64,000 nt of DNA from CAYOHR01 sp964512145 (GTDB taxonomy: Bacteria > Bacteroidota > Bacteroidia > Flavobacteriales_G > JALEGO01), in assembly GCA_964512145.1 (NCBI GenBank), contig CAZEIM010000007.1:1-64000 (forward strand), in the 5' to 3' direction. Positions 9,203 through 17,757 of this stretch are shown here, piece by piece. The first letter of the stretch is position 1; every line of letters begins with the position of its first letter. The notes under the pieces were generated by a model. It had not been told where the DNA came from and made no database searches. It saw only the letters and a program-made list of their open reading frames with translations. A program made the position numbers and the translations under genes.

Positions 9203-10354
9203 ATGAAGCCCAAACACATTGCCATTCTAGGCTCAACAGGTTCTATCGGAACTCAAGCAATTGAAGTAGTAAAAAATTATCCTGATGAATTTATTGTTGA
9301 AGTATTAACAGCCTATTCAAACGATGCTTTACTTATTAAACAGGCTATTGAATGTAAGCCAAATGCGGTAGTCATTGGCGATGAATCGAAATATGAACAT
9401 GTAAAAAATGCCTTGTGGTCAGAAAATATTAAGGTATTTTGTGGAGAAGAATCAATTAGCCAAATTGTAACTATGCAAAGCATAGATATAGTATTGGCTT
9501 CTATGGTTGGTTATTCGGGTCTAAAGCCTGTTATTTCAGCTATTAAAGCACGCAAAGATATTGCCTTAGCTAATAAAGAAACCCTGGTGGTAGCAGGCGA
9601 TTTAATAACCAAATTAGCAAAAGAATATGGCGTTTCTATTCTTCCGGTAGATTCTGAACATTCTGCTATTTTTCAATGTTTAACCGGAGAATCCTTTAAT
9701 AACATTGAAAAAATAATTTTAACAGCTTCTGGGGGTCCATTTAGAGGCAGAACAGCTGAAGAGTTAAAACATGTAGTTGCTTCTGATGCATTAAAGCACC
9801 CAAATTGGAATATGGGGGCTAAAATTACGGTCGATTCTGCAACTCTTATGAATAAAGGACTTGAAGTAATAGAAGCAAAATGGCTTTTTAACTTACAACC
9901 CACGCAAATAGAAGTAGTAGTGCATCCACAGTCGATCATACACTCTTTAGTGCAATTTGAAGACGGAAGCATTAAAGCACAAATGGGGTTGCCTGATATG
10001 AAGTTACCCATATTATATGCGCTAAGTTATCCATTTAGGCACAAAACTGATTTTGAGCGGTTTAATTTTTTAAAATACCCTCAATTAACCTTTGAAACCC
10101 CAAATACGGAAGTATTTACATGTTTATCTTTAGCATACGAAGCTATGAAACTAGGAGGAAATATTCCGTGTGTTTTAAATGCCGCCAACGAAATAGCCGT
10201 TCAGGCATTTTTAGAAGCTAAAATACCCTTTTTAGAAATTCCAAAAATTATTCAAAAAACCATAGAAAAAGCGCCCTTTGTAAAAAACCCCGATTTAAAT
10301 ACTTATATACAAAGCAACGAAGAGGCGCGTGCTATTGCAAAAGGTTTTATTTAA
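9203..10354 (+). CDS. dxr: 1-deoxy-D-xylulose 5-phosphate reductoisomerase
   Basis: Dxr converts DXP to 2-C-methyl-D-erythritol 4-phosphate with NADPH, the first committed step of the non-mevalonate isoprenoid pathway. The 383-residue protein has the NADPH motif LGSTGSIGTQ at residues 10-19, the NKETLVVAG motif, metal and substrate residues in LPVDSEHSAIFQ, the loop HPNWNMGAKITVDSATLMNKGLEVIEA, and HPQSIIHS. All belong to Dxr, and the length is normal. The ATG is only four bases from the promoter box. The gene converges on a T9SS protein gene with a perfect palindrome between them. Confidence 0.97.
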   Translation: MKPKHIAILGSTGSIGTQAIEVVKNYPDEFIVEVLTAYSNDALLIKQAIECKPNAVVIGDESKYEHVKNALWSENIKVFCGEESISQIVTMQSIDIVLASMVGYSGLKPVISAIKARKDIALANKETLVVAGDLITKLAKEYGVSILPVDSEHSAIFQCLTGESFNNIEKIILTASGGPFRGRTAEELKHVVASDALKHPNWNMGAKITVDSATLMNKGLEVIEAKWLFNLQPTQIEVVVHPQSIIHSLVQFEDGSIKAQMGLPDMKLPILYALSYPFRHKTDFERFNFLKYPQLTFETPNTEVFTCLSLAYEAMKLGGNIPCVLNAANEIAVQAFLEAKIPFLEIPKIIQKTIEKAPFVKNPDLNTYIQSNEEARAIAKGFI

Positions 10355-10393
10355 TTTTCTTTACGTTTTAGGAATTTAGGAATCTAATTAAAT

Positions 10394-10427
10394 TCCAAGA
10401 GGTGTGTTGTACAACACACCTCTTGGA
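10394..10427. terminator. 34-bp perfect palindrome between convergent genes
   Basis: TCCAAGAGGTGTGTTGT is followed at once by its exact reverse complement, with no spacer. It lies 39 bases after the dxr stop and 13 bases before the end of the convergent 592-residue gene. The natural reading is a two-way transcription terminator or mRNA 3' end. Neither side has a long T run, so it is not a standard intrinsic terminator; a binding site for a dimeric protein is the alternative. Confidence 0.5.
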
Positions 10428-10440
10428 TGGTAAACATTAA

Positions 10441-12219
10441 TTACTTAGATATAAGCAATTTTTGAGAATAGTTTTGTGTTTTTAATATATACATACCATC
10501 AGCAGCAAATGATATATCAAGCAATGAATTGTTTTGTGAGGTTACTCCTTTTAATATTACTTTGCCATACATATCTAATACTTCAAAAGGTATGTTTTGT
10601 TCAGAAATTATAGTGAAAACACCATTTGTTGACGGATTAGGCATCACCGAAATAGTCGCTTTGGTTATTACTTTTCCGACAGAAAGCGGCACTCCTCCTA
10701 ATATTGAACATTTGGGCAAGTTTTCGATAGTGGGTAATCCTTGAACATATTGTTTAAGCTTTTCAACAGCATTATATGGATTAGAGGTTGCGGTATCTAA
10801 GCGAGCAAATACATAGGCTAGTTCAACGTGTTGAGATTGACCTGGTAAAAAGGTAAAGGGTCCCATAGCTCCAATTCCTCTTCTGTCCCCGGGTGCATTT
10901 ATCGAAGTAGATTCATCCCAAATTTCAGGCTGAACAAGTCCCCCTGTTCCTAATCCTATAGGATCTTCTATTCCTGTATACACATACGCGGCATCGACAC
11001 ATGAAAATGGCGCATTGCATCCGGTAGTATAACCTGTTCCACCAAATACCGCCTTTGACCCATCTTTAAATGTACTTTGCATATAGTTGTAAAAGTCGGG
11101 ATCTGTTGTAGGGGCATTGGTTGCAGATACGGACCCAGAATTGTTGTAGTACATAAAACTACTCATTCCCAATCGCTCGTTGTCTACAATCCCATCTCCA
11201 AAGCCAAATCCGTTATATAGCCCCGGAATCATTTGCAAAGGAGCATCATCCGTTCCATTAGCATCTAAATATGGTCCATTTAAAAATACCACGCCTTGAG
11301 CCGCTAATAAATTTTCATATCCTAGAGCACCTGCAGATGTTTCATCAAAAGCATCGCCATTGTAAGCAAAATACATGTTTTGTTTTGGAGCACATCCTAT
11401 ATAATCATCGTTATAATTTCCTAAATCAAAATCTGTCCAAATTCCTGTAAAACAATTTTGGTATGCTTGTGTTGACCTGTTAATTAGTGTGTAGTGTACA
11501 AAAACACTATGGTTTAAACCATCGTTAAAGCTCATTTGGTATGCATAGGCCTGCACATGTACTTCCAGCTTCATGGATTTTCCTCCGGTTTCTCCATGCG
11601 TATCGTCATCGTTTAACATAAAATACAACATTACATCTCCTCTTTCAATATATGGATAATCACCTAAAAAAGGTTCATACACACCGTTTGCATTTACATC
11701 AACAAATGGAGCTAATGTAAACGCCTGCCCTAAAGTGGTGTCTCCATTTCCGGGATAGTCAAGAATGTCAAGTGGTGGAGTATAACCCGCAAAACTTGTA
11801 GAAGTATCGCATAAAGGATCATTTAAGCAAGCCAAATACTGTAAAAAGGTGTCAATTTGAGAGCAACGTATGGTAAATATACGATCAAATTTAGGTTGTT
11901 CCGAAGCATAATACATAGAATCCATAACCGGTCCAGGGTAAAAGTCTTTACCGGGTTGATTAAATCTTGATGCAGCCAATCGAAGAGAACTGTCAGAGTC
12001 TAACCCTCCCACCCATAAAGCCGAAGCAAAAATACTGTGAATACCATTACCTTTAGGAGCTTCAAACTGAGGACTGCTAGTTTGATCCCAAAACAATGAT
12101 CCGGAGTTATTAAAAGTTGCCGAAATATTATTTACATCTAAGGTTTTAAAATCCTGAGCATGTGTTATCGATAAACTTAAACTTAAGCCTACCAATAAAA
12201 AGGTTTGTTTTGGTTTCAT
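10441..12219 (-). CDS. Secreted protein with T9SS type A sorting domain
   Basis: The 592-residue protein has a Sec signal peptide (cut after SLSITHAQ) and a C-terminal domain of about 75 residues, with ISVMPNPSTNGVFTI and a final QKLLISK, that matches the Por secretion tail. The protein would cross the outer membrane through the type IX system and be anchored or released. The body is rich in Asp, Gly, Asn and aromatic residues with DVNANGVYEPFLGDYPYIERGD, which looks like a calcium-binding DxNxNGxY stretch, and several Cys residues. I do not recognise an enzyme domain. It starts with ATG at 12219. Confidence 0.85.
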   Translation of the reverse strand: MKPKQTFLLVGLSLSLSITHAQDFKTLDVNNISATFNNSGSLFWDQTSSPQFEAPKGNGIHSIFASALWVGGLDSDSSLRLAASRFNQPGKDFYPGPVMDSMYYASEQPKFDRIFTIRCSQIDTFLQYLACLNDPLCDTSTSFAGYTPPLDILDYPGNGDTTLGQAFTLAPFVDVNANGVYEPFLGDYPYIERGDVMLYFMLNDDDTHGETGGKSMKLEVHVQAYAYQMSFNDGLNHSVFVHYTLINRSTQAYQNCFTGIWTDFDLGNYNDDYIGCAPKQNMYFAYNGDAFDETSAGALGYENLLAAQGVVFLNGPYLDANGTDDAPLQMIPGLYNGFGFGDGIVDNERLGMSSFMYYNNSGSVSATNAPTTDPDFYNYMQSTFKDGSKAVFGGTGYTTGCNAPFSCVDAAYVYTGIEDPIGLGTGGLVQPEIWDESTSINAPGDRRGIGAMGPFTFLPGQSQHVELAYVFARLDTATSNPYNAVEKLKQYVQGLPTIENLPKCSILGGVPLSVGKVITKATISVMPNPSTNGVFTIISEQNIPFEVLDMYGKVILKGVTSQNNSLLDISFAADGMYILKTQNYSQKLLISK

Positions 12220-12400
12220 ATGTATTCTTTTTAATGGTTATTCAACACAAAATACAAATTATGACCTCTTAATACTAGGTAAAATGAATGAATGGTATAT
12301 TTAGTTTTATAATCGGTTATATATATATGATAAATGGAATACGTTAAATATTCTGTATGTTATTTTAAAATAAATATTAGATTAAATAAATATTAACTTT

Positions 12401-12427
12401 TTGATTGAATAACAAACATTATATTTG
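12401..12427 (+). promoter_or_regulatory. Promoter of the lpx operon
   Basis: TATATTTG (12420-12427) fits TAnnTTTG, and a TTG at 12401-12403, in a TTTTTG run, sits 16 bases upstream as a -33 element. The lpxD ATG follows 13 bases later. Confidence 0.6.
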
Positions 12428-12440
12428 TCGCATTTAATTT

Positions 12441-13481
12441 ATGTTTGAAATTTCGGCCAAAGAATTGGCTAAAATAGTAGGAGGTATTGTTGAAGGAGAT
12501 GAAAATACTCTAGTAAATAGCCTTTGTAAAATAGAAGAAGGTGCTCCTAACGCTCTCTCTTTTTTAGCGCATCAAAAATACCTGCCATACATATATACTA
12601 CGCAAGCTTCAATTATCATTTTAAATGAAGATTTTTTAGTAGATAAAGCTTCATTAAAAGCTTGTTTAATTCGTGTAAAAGATGCAAGAGTTACTTTTTC
12701 TAAGCTGATCAATTTTTATGCATCTAAATTAATCCCAAATAAAACAGGAATAGAATCTCCTGTTTTTACCGGAGAAGAAACTGATATTTCTAAAGCTTCG
12801 TACATAGGTGCTTTTGCATATTTTGGCAATCATGTTACAATTGGAAAAAACGTAAAAATTTTTCCCGGGTGTTATATAGGGGATCATGTATTGATTGGAG
12901 ATAATACCGTGTTATATCCGGGTGTAAAAATATATTCAGGGTGTAAAATTGGTAAAGATGTAATTATTCAAGCTGGATGTGTAATAGGAGGAGATGGATT
13001 TGGATTTACTCCCAATCAGGAAAACAATTATGAAAAAATTACACATATTGGAAATGTAATTATTGAAGATTATGTTGAAATTGGAGCAAACACAACCATC
13101 GATAAAGCTACCGTGGGTTCTACCATTATTAGAACAGGCGTTAAATTAGACAATTTAATACAAGTTGCTCATAATGTTGAAATTGGTGAAAACACAGTAA
13201 TTGCAGCACAAACCGGCATCGCAGGTTCTACAAAAATAGGTAAAAACTGTATGATTGGTGGTCAGGTAGGAATTGTTGGGCATTTAAAAATAGCCGATAA
13301 CACTAAAATTGCTGCCCAATCGGGTATTGGATCAACCATAGATAAGACAAATGCTATTTATCAAGGCTCTCCGGCATTTGAAATTAGTGAATACAAAAGA
13401 TCGTATGTTTTATTTAAAAATTTACCCTCTTTAAAAAAAGAAATAGACCATTTAAAACAATCTCTAAACAGCAAAATTTAA
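12441..13481 (+). CDS. lpxD: UDP-3-O-acylglucosamine N-acyltransferase
   Basis: LpxD adds the second acyl chain, from acyl-ACP, to UDP-3-O-acyl-glucosamine, the third step of lipid A synthesis, in the cytoplasm. The 346-residue protein has an N-terminal uridine-binding domain (about 1-100) and then a left-handed beta helix of hexapeptide repeats such as IGKNVKIFPGCYIG and IGKDVIIQAG. The catalytic histidine lies in QVAHNVEIGENTVIAAQ, followed by GSTKIGKNCMIGGQVGIVGH. It is first in the lpxD-lpxC/fabZ-lpxA-recX run, 56 bases before lpxC. Confidence 0.96.
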   Translation: MFEISAKELAKIVGGIVEGDENTLVNSLCKIEEGAPNALSFLAHQKYLPYIYTTQASIIILNEDFLVDKASLKACLIRVKDARVTFSKLINFYASKLIPNKTGIESPVFTGEETDISKASYIGAFAYFGNHVTIGKNVKIFPGCYIGDHVLIGDNTVLYPGVKIYSGCKIGKDVIIQAGCVIGGDGFGFTPNQENNYEKITHIGNVIIEDYVEIGANTTIDKATVGSTIIRTGVKLDNLIQVAHNVEIGENTVIAAQTGIAGSTKIGKNCMIGGQVGIVGHLKIADNTKIAAQSGIGSTIDKTNAIYQGSPAFEISEYKRSYVLFKNLPSLKKEIDHLKQSLNSKI

Positions 13482-13537
13482 TTCATATTTTACATATCCA
13501 ACGCTATTTTACTATTTTAGTAAGCTGAAATTAAGGC

Positions 13538-14923
13538 ATGAGTGATTTTCAAAAAACATTAAAGCAATCTTTTTCTGTTGAAGGAAAAGGATTACACACC
13601 GGAAAAACGGTAAAAATGTCGGTTTGTCCGGCCCCTGAAAATTATGGTTATAAATTTATTAGAACAGATTTAGAAAACCATCCAGTAATAAAAGCAGATG
13701 TTGACTATGTAGTTGACACCGAACGAGGTACTACCCTTGAATACGAAAACGTAAGAATATATACAACAGAGCATATTTTAGCCGCTTTATATGGGTTAGA
13801 AATTGATAATGCCATCATAGAATTATCGGGAGAAGAAATTCCTATTCTTGATGGAAGTTCTAAAATTTTTGTAGAAAAAATTTTAGAAGCTGGTATTGTA
13901 AATCAACAAGCTACTAAAAACTATTTTGTATTGCATGAAAACATTAAATACGAAAATATTGAGAAAAAAGCTGAGATTTTAGCTGTACCCGACTCTGAAA
14001 TGCGCGTAACGGTTATGGTAGATTATAACTCGCCATTACTTGGAACTCAACATGCCAGTATGTATAACATACGAGAGTTTAAAGAAGAAATTAGTAATTG
14101 CAGAACCTTTGTTTTTTTAAGAGAAATTGAGTTTTTATATAAAAAAGGGTTGATTAAGGGTGGAGATATAGACAATGCCATTGTAATGGTTGATCAAAAA
14201 GTTTCGGAGCAAAAATTACAGGAGTTAAAAGTTTTATTTAACAAACCTAATATTGATGTTCAAGGAATTGGCATGTTAAATAATATTCAGCTTCGTTACG
14301 AAAATGAGCCTGCCCGTCACAAACTGTTAGATATTGTGGGCGATATTTCTTTAATTGGAGCCCCCATTAAAGCTCACATTTTAGCCGCTCGACCCGGGCA
14401 TAAAAGCAATATTGAATTTGCACGCCTTTTAAAAGCTGCAATAAAAAAACAAAAAAAGTCAAGCCCAGTTTTTAATTTACAAAACACCGTAAAAAATATT
14501 ACAGAAATTCAAAAGCTTATTCCACATCGTTATCCTTTTTTATTGGTCGACCGAATTGTTGAGCTTAACACTGAACGAGTGGTTGGTATTAAAAATGTAA
14601 CCGGAACAGAAAGTTTTTTTCAAGGACATTTTCCGGGAATGCCTATTATGCCAGGGGTATTAATTGTAGAAGCCTTAGCTCAAACAGGTGGAATACTGGC
14701 ATTAAGCCAGGTTTCCGACCCAGAAAACTACCTAACCTACTTTATGAAAATTGATCAATTTAAATTTAAACAAAAAGTAGTTCCCGGTGATACATTAATT
14801 TTGTGTATGGATTTATTAAAACCGGTACGTCACGGTGTTGTATATATGAAAGCTACAGCATACGTTCAAAACACCTTAGTAGCAGAGGGAGAATTAATGG
14901 CTCAAATTGTTAAAGAAAAATAA
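13538..14923 (+). CDS. lpxC/fabZ: Bifunctional LpxC deacetylase / FabZ dehydratase
   Basis: The 461-residue product fuses two enzymes. Residues 1 to about 310 are LpxC, the zinc deacetylase that commits UDP-3-O-acyl-GlcNAc to lipid A, with zinc ligands in TEHILAALYGLEIDNA and RHKLLDIVGD. Residues from about 320 to 461 are FabZ, the beta-hydroxyacyl-ACP dehydratase of fatty acid synthesis, with IPHRYPFLLVDRI and the catalytic His and Glu of GHFPGMPIMPGVLIVEALAQ. This fusion is a known trait of Bacteroidota and links supply of acyl chains to their use. It is followed at three bases by lpxA. Confidence 0.97.
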   Translation: MSDFQKTLKQSFSVEGKGLHTGKTVKMSVCPAPENYGYKFIRTDLENHPVIKADVDYVVDTERGTTLEYENVRIYTTEHILAALYGLEIDNAIIELSGEEIPILDGSSKIFVEKILEAGIVNQQATKNYFVLHENIKYENIEKKAEILAVPDSEMRVTVMVDYNSPLLGTQHASMYNIREFKEEISNCRTFVFLREIEFLYKKGLIKGGDIDNAIVMVDQKVSEQKLQELKVLFNKPNIDVQGIGMLNNIQLRYENEPARHKLLDIVGDISLIGAPIKAHILAARPGHKSNIEFARLLKAAIKKQKKSSPVFNLQNTVKNITEIQKLIPHRYPFLLVDRIVELNTERVVGIKNVTGTESFFQGHFPGMPIMPGVLIVEALAQTGGILALSQVSDPENYLTYFMKIDQFKFKQKVVPGDTLILCMDLLKPVRHGVVYMKATAYVQNTLVAEGELMAQIVKEK

Positions 14924-14926
14924 TGT

Positions 14927-15700
14927 ATGAATACATATATTCATCCCGAAGCGAAAATTGGATTAAATGTAACGATTGAACCATTTTCGTATATCGATAA
15001 AAATGTGATTATAGGAGATAATACGTGGATTGGCCCAAATGTAACTATTTTTAATGGGGCCCGAATTGGTAAAAATTGTAAAATATTTCCCGGAGCAGTA
15101 ATTTCTGCCATTCCTCAAGACTTAAAGTTTGATGGTGAAGATACCACCGTAGAAATTGGAGATTTTACAACCATTCGAGAATGTGTAACCATTAACAGAG
15201 GAACAAAAGACCGCTATAAAACCAAAGTCGGAAGTCATTGTTTACTCATGGCGTATGTTCATATTGCTCATGATTGCTTTGTAGGAGACTATTGTATTTT
15301 AGCCAATTGTGTTAATTTAGCCGGGCATGTTACCTTAGAAGATTACGCTATTTTAGAAGGATTGGTAGCAGTACAACAGTTTGTAAGAATTGGAGAACAT
15401 AGTTTTGTAACCGGAGCATCGTTAGTGCGAAAAAATATTCCCCCATATGTAAAAGCCGGAAGAGAACCTTTATCGTATTTAGGCATCAATAGCATTGGAA
15501 TGAAACGAAGGGGTTTTAACAACGACATCATCCGCCAAATAGAAGATTTATATAGAATTATCTATGTGCAACATTCCAATATTTCAAAAGCAATTCATGT
15601 TGTTGAGCAAGATATACCTTTTAGTGAAGAAAAATTAAAAATCCTGAATTTTATTAAGGATTCTGAAAAAGGCATTATGAATGGTGCAAAAATAGGTTAA
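14927..15700 (+). CDS. lpxA: UDP-N-acetylglucosamine acyltransferase
   Basis: LpxA transfers a 3-hydroxyacyl chain from ACP to UDP-GlcNAc, the first step of lipid A synthesis. The 257-residue protein, normal in length, consists of hexapeptide repeats from IHPEAKIGLNVTIEPF onward, with the catalytic histidine in MAYVHIAHDCFVGDYCILAN and the LpxA-type AVQQFVRIGEHSFVTGAS segment. The C-terminal helical part ends near residue 257. Only three bases separate it from lpxC/fabZ, so it is surely in the same operon. Confidence 0.97.
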   Translation: MNTYIHPEAKIGLNVTIEPFSYIDKNVIIGDNTWIGPNVTIFNGARIGKNCKIFPGAVISAIPQDLKFDGEDTTVEIGDFTTIRECVTINRGTKDRYKTKVGSHCLLMAYVHIAHDCFVGDYCILANCVNLAGHVTLEDYAILEGLVAVQQFVRIGEHSFVTGASLVRKNIPPYVKAGREPLSYLGINSIGMKRRGFNNDIIRQIEDLYRIIYVQHSNISKAIHVVEQDIPFSEEKLKILNFIKDSEKGIMNGAKIG

Positions 15701-15726
15701 TGATGCTTTATATACTGTAAAAAGTA

Positions 15727-16212
15727 GTGCCTATAAATCAAAATAACTCAAGCAAAAAAAAACTTTTGTTAAATAGAGCAATGAAGCTCTGTGCTAAAAA
15801 GGAGTATTGTCAACAAGATATTTTTAAAAAGCTTATGCAATGGGGCACTTCTTTACATGAAGCAAACCAAATAATATCGGATTTAATTTCATTAAATTTT
15901 GTGAATGAAGAGCGATTTGCAAAAGCGTATGTTCATGATAAAATAAGCTTGAGTAGTTGGAGTATTGCAAAAATAACCCTTGAGTTAAAACGCAAGAATA
16001 TATCCAGCTATAGCATTTCTAAAGCTTTACAGATAGTAGATGTAGAAATACAAAGACAGAAAATTATTCGTTTAATTCGAAAGAAAAACGAACTTTTAAT
16101 ACATCAACCTTTAACTACACGGAAATTAAAAATTACACAATACATGTTACGAAAAGGATACAGTTGGGAAGACATTCAAATAATAGTGGATGAGATTACA
16201 GCGAATTGTTAA
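15727..16212 (+). CDS. recX: RecX family regulatory protein
   Basis: RecX proteins bind RecA filaments and limit recombination. The 161-residue protein is Lys/Arg-rich and helical with the RecX pattern of three-helix repeats: AMKLCAKKEYCQQDIFKKL, LISLNFVNEERFAKAYVHDK, SIAKITLELKRKNIS, and KLKITQYMLRKGYSWEDI. The start is taken as GTG at 15727; an ATG at 15781 would remove 18 residues. It follows lpxA by 26 bases and may be read with the lipid A operon. No recA is seen here. Confidence 0.8.
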   Translation: MPINQNNSSKKKLLLNRAMKLCAKKEYCQQDIFKKLMQWGTSLHEANQIISDLISLNFVNEERFAKAYVHDKISLSSWSIAKITLELKRKNISSYSISKALQIVDVEIQRQKIIRLIRKKNELLIHQPLTTRKLKITQYMLRKGYSWEDIQIIVDEITANC

Positions 16213-16226
16213 TTCAATGGCACTAT

Positions 16227-17162
16227 TTATTCTGATATTTGAAACGATTTATTAAGTATAGCACTTAATCCATTTTCCAACTTAGTGTCTGGTTTATATC
16301 CAATAGCTTTATATAGTTTTTCCGAGCTCCCCACCCTTCTTTCTACCTCATAATCATATCTCTTTTTAGGGGCTTCAATGTATTTTATTTCAGAGTTCGA
16401 TTGTGTAATTTTTTTAATGGTAATTGCTAAATCTTCAATACATCCTTCATTCTCGTTGGCAATGTTAAAAATACCATTTCCTTGAACTTTTTCCATAAGC
16501 AAAATGCATGATTTTACAGTGTCATCAATATAGGTAAAATCTCGAGTTTGTTTACCTGTACCAAATACTGTAATGGGTTCTCCTTTTATGGCCTGATCGA
16601 AAAATCGAGGAATAACCATTCGGGTATCTTGTTTATCTCCATACACATTAAAAAAACGAAGTGATATAGTGTCAATTCCTTTTTCTTCATGTAATGCGGC
16701 CAAATATATTTCATTATATCGTTTAGCCATTGCATAGCTGGTTCTGGGATCAACCTGTATTTCTTCATCTACGGCTTTTTCAATAGCCGTATGTCCGTAT
16801 ATTCCACTGGTTGAAGCATATAATATTTTTTTAATTCCATTTTCTATGGCTGCATTTGCTACATTTCTCATGCCTATGGTTTCAACATCCATTGTTTCAA
16901 TGGGATTATCAGCTACAATATCCACCCCTAAAATAGCGGCAAAATGGAAAATAACATCGCAACCTCTAGCCGCTTCGTTAAGCAAAACGTAATCCCGAAC
17001 GTCTGCTTTAATAAAGGTGATTTTTGAAAGCACTTCTTTATCCAATTTATTTCCGCGCAATAAGTTATCGTAAACGATAACTTGATATCCTTTTTCTAAT
17101 AATCCTTTCGTAAGGTGACTTCCAATAAACCCGGCTCCTCCTGTAATTAATATTTTTTTCAT
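16227..17162 (-). CDS. NAD-dependent sugar-nucleotide epimerase/dehydratase
   Basis: The 311-residue short-chain dehydrogenase-like protein has the Rossmann motif ITGGAGFIGSH (6-16), FHFAAILGVD, an STSGIYG serine region and the catalytic YAMAKRYNE (YxxxK). This is the extended SDR type that acts on UDP- or dTDP-sugars, such as UDP-glucose 4-epimerase relatives. The exact substrate cannot be told from sequence alone. Its neighbours are not sugar genes. It converges on recX with 14 bases between stops. Confidence 0.85.
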   Translation of the reverse strand: MKKILITGGAGFIGSHLTKGLLEKGYQVIVYDNLLRGNKLDKEVLSKITFIKADVRDYVLLNEAARGCDVIFHFAAILGVDIVADNPIETMDVETIGMRNVANAAIENGIKKILYASTSGIYGHTAIEKAVDEEIQVDPRTSYAMAKRYNEIYLAALHEEKGIDTISLRFFNVYGDKQDTRMVIPRFFDQAIKGEPITVFGTGKQTRDFTYIDDTVKSCILLMEKVQGNGIFNIANENEGCIEDLAITIKKITQSNSEIKYIEAPKKRYDYEVERRVGSSEKLYKAIGYKPDTKLENGLSAILNKSFQISE

Positions 17163-17198
17163 ATAGTAAAATTCATCATAGTTTAAAAAAATGGCTCA

Positions 17199-17687
17199 TT
17201 ATTCAACCACCTCTACTTCGGCAGAAATTTTTAATTGTGTTGTATTTGGTTCAGTATTCGCTGTAATAGTAACTGTTTTAGTTTGTTTTCCTTGTTGTTT
17301 TCCAGGAGAATATACAACTTCAATTTCTCCGCTTTTACCTGGAGGTATAGGATCTTTTGGATACTTTGGAACGGTACAACCACAGGAACCTTGTGCGCTT
17401 GAAATAATTAATGGCTCATTACCGGTATTTGTAAATACAAATAAATGTTTATTTTCTGAGTCTTGTTTTATTTTACCGAAATTATACTCCAATTCTTTAA
17501 ACGAAAGGGTTGTTTTAGGTTGATTTGATGTTTGTTCAGGAATGCTTTTACTTTGTTCTGTATGATTATGAGTATCTATATTTTGAGGCGATGCAACAGA
17601 TTCGGATTGCTCAGCATTGAAAAAATTTTGATACAGCAATGTTCCTGCGATAATAGACAATAAAACAATTTTAATATTATCCTTCAT
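17199..17687 (-). CDS. DUF1573 domain exported protein
   Basis: The 162-residue protein has an N-terminal hydrophobic anchor or signal (residues 5-25), a low-complexity Ser/Gln linker, and a DUF1573 domain (about 60-155) with FGKIKQDSENKHLFVFTNTG, a Cys pair in SSAQGSCGCTVPKYPK, and IEVVYSPGKQQGKQTKTV. These immunoglobulin-like domains are common in Bacteroidota envelope proteins; their role is not established. The start is the ATG at 17687. Confidence 0.85.
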   Translation of the reverse strand: MKDNIKIVLLSIIAGTLLYQNFFNAEQSESVASPQNIDTHNHTEQSKSIPEQTSNQPKTTLSFKELEYNFGKIKQDSENKHLFVFTNTGNEPLIISSAQGSCGCTVPKYPKDPIPPGKSGEIEVVYSPGKQQGKQTKTVTITANTEPNTTQLKISAEVEVVE

Positions 17688-17757
17688 AAAATTTAATATA
17701 AATTAAAATAGACATAACTTATACAAAAGTATTCATTTTGTTTAAAATACCGAGTAT

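Noticed and set aside
13538..14923. LpxC-FabZ fusion as a novelty
   Set aside because: It is an established trait of Bacteroidota.
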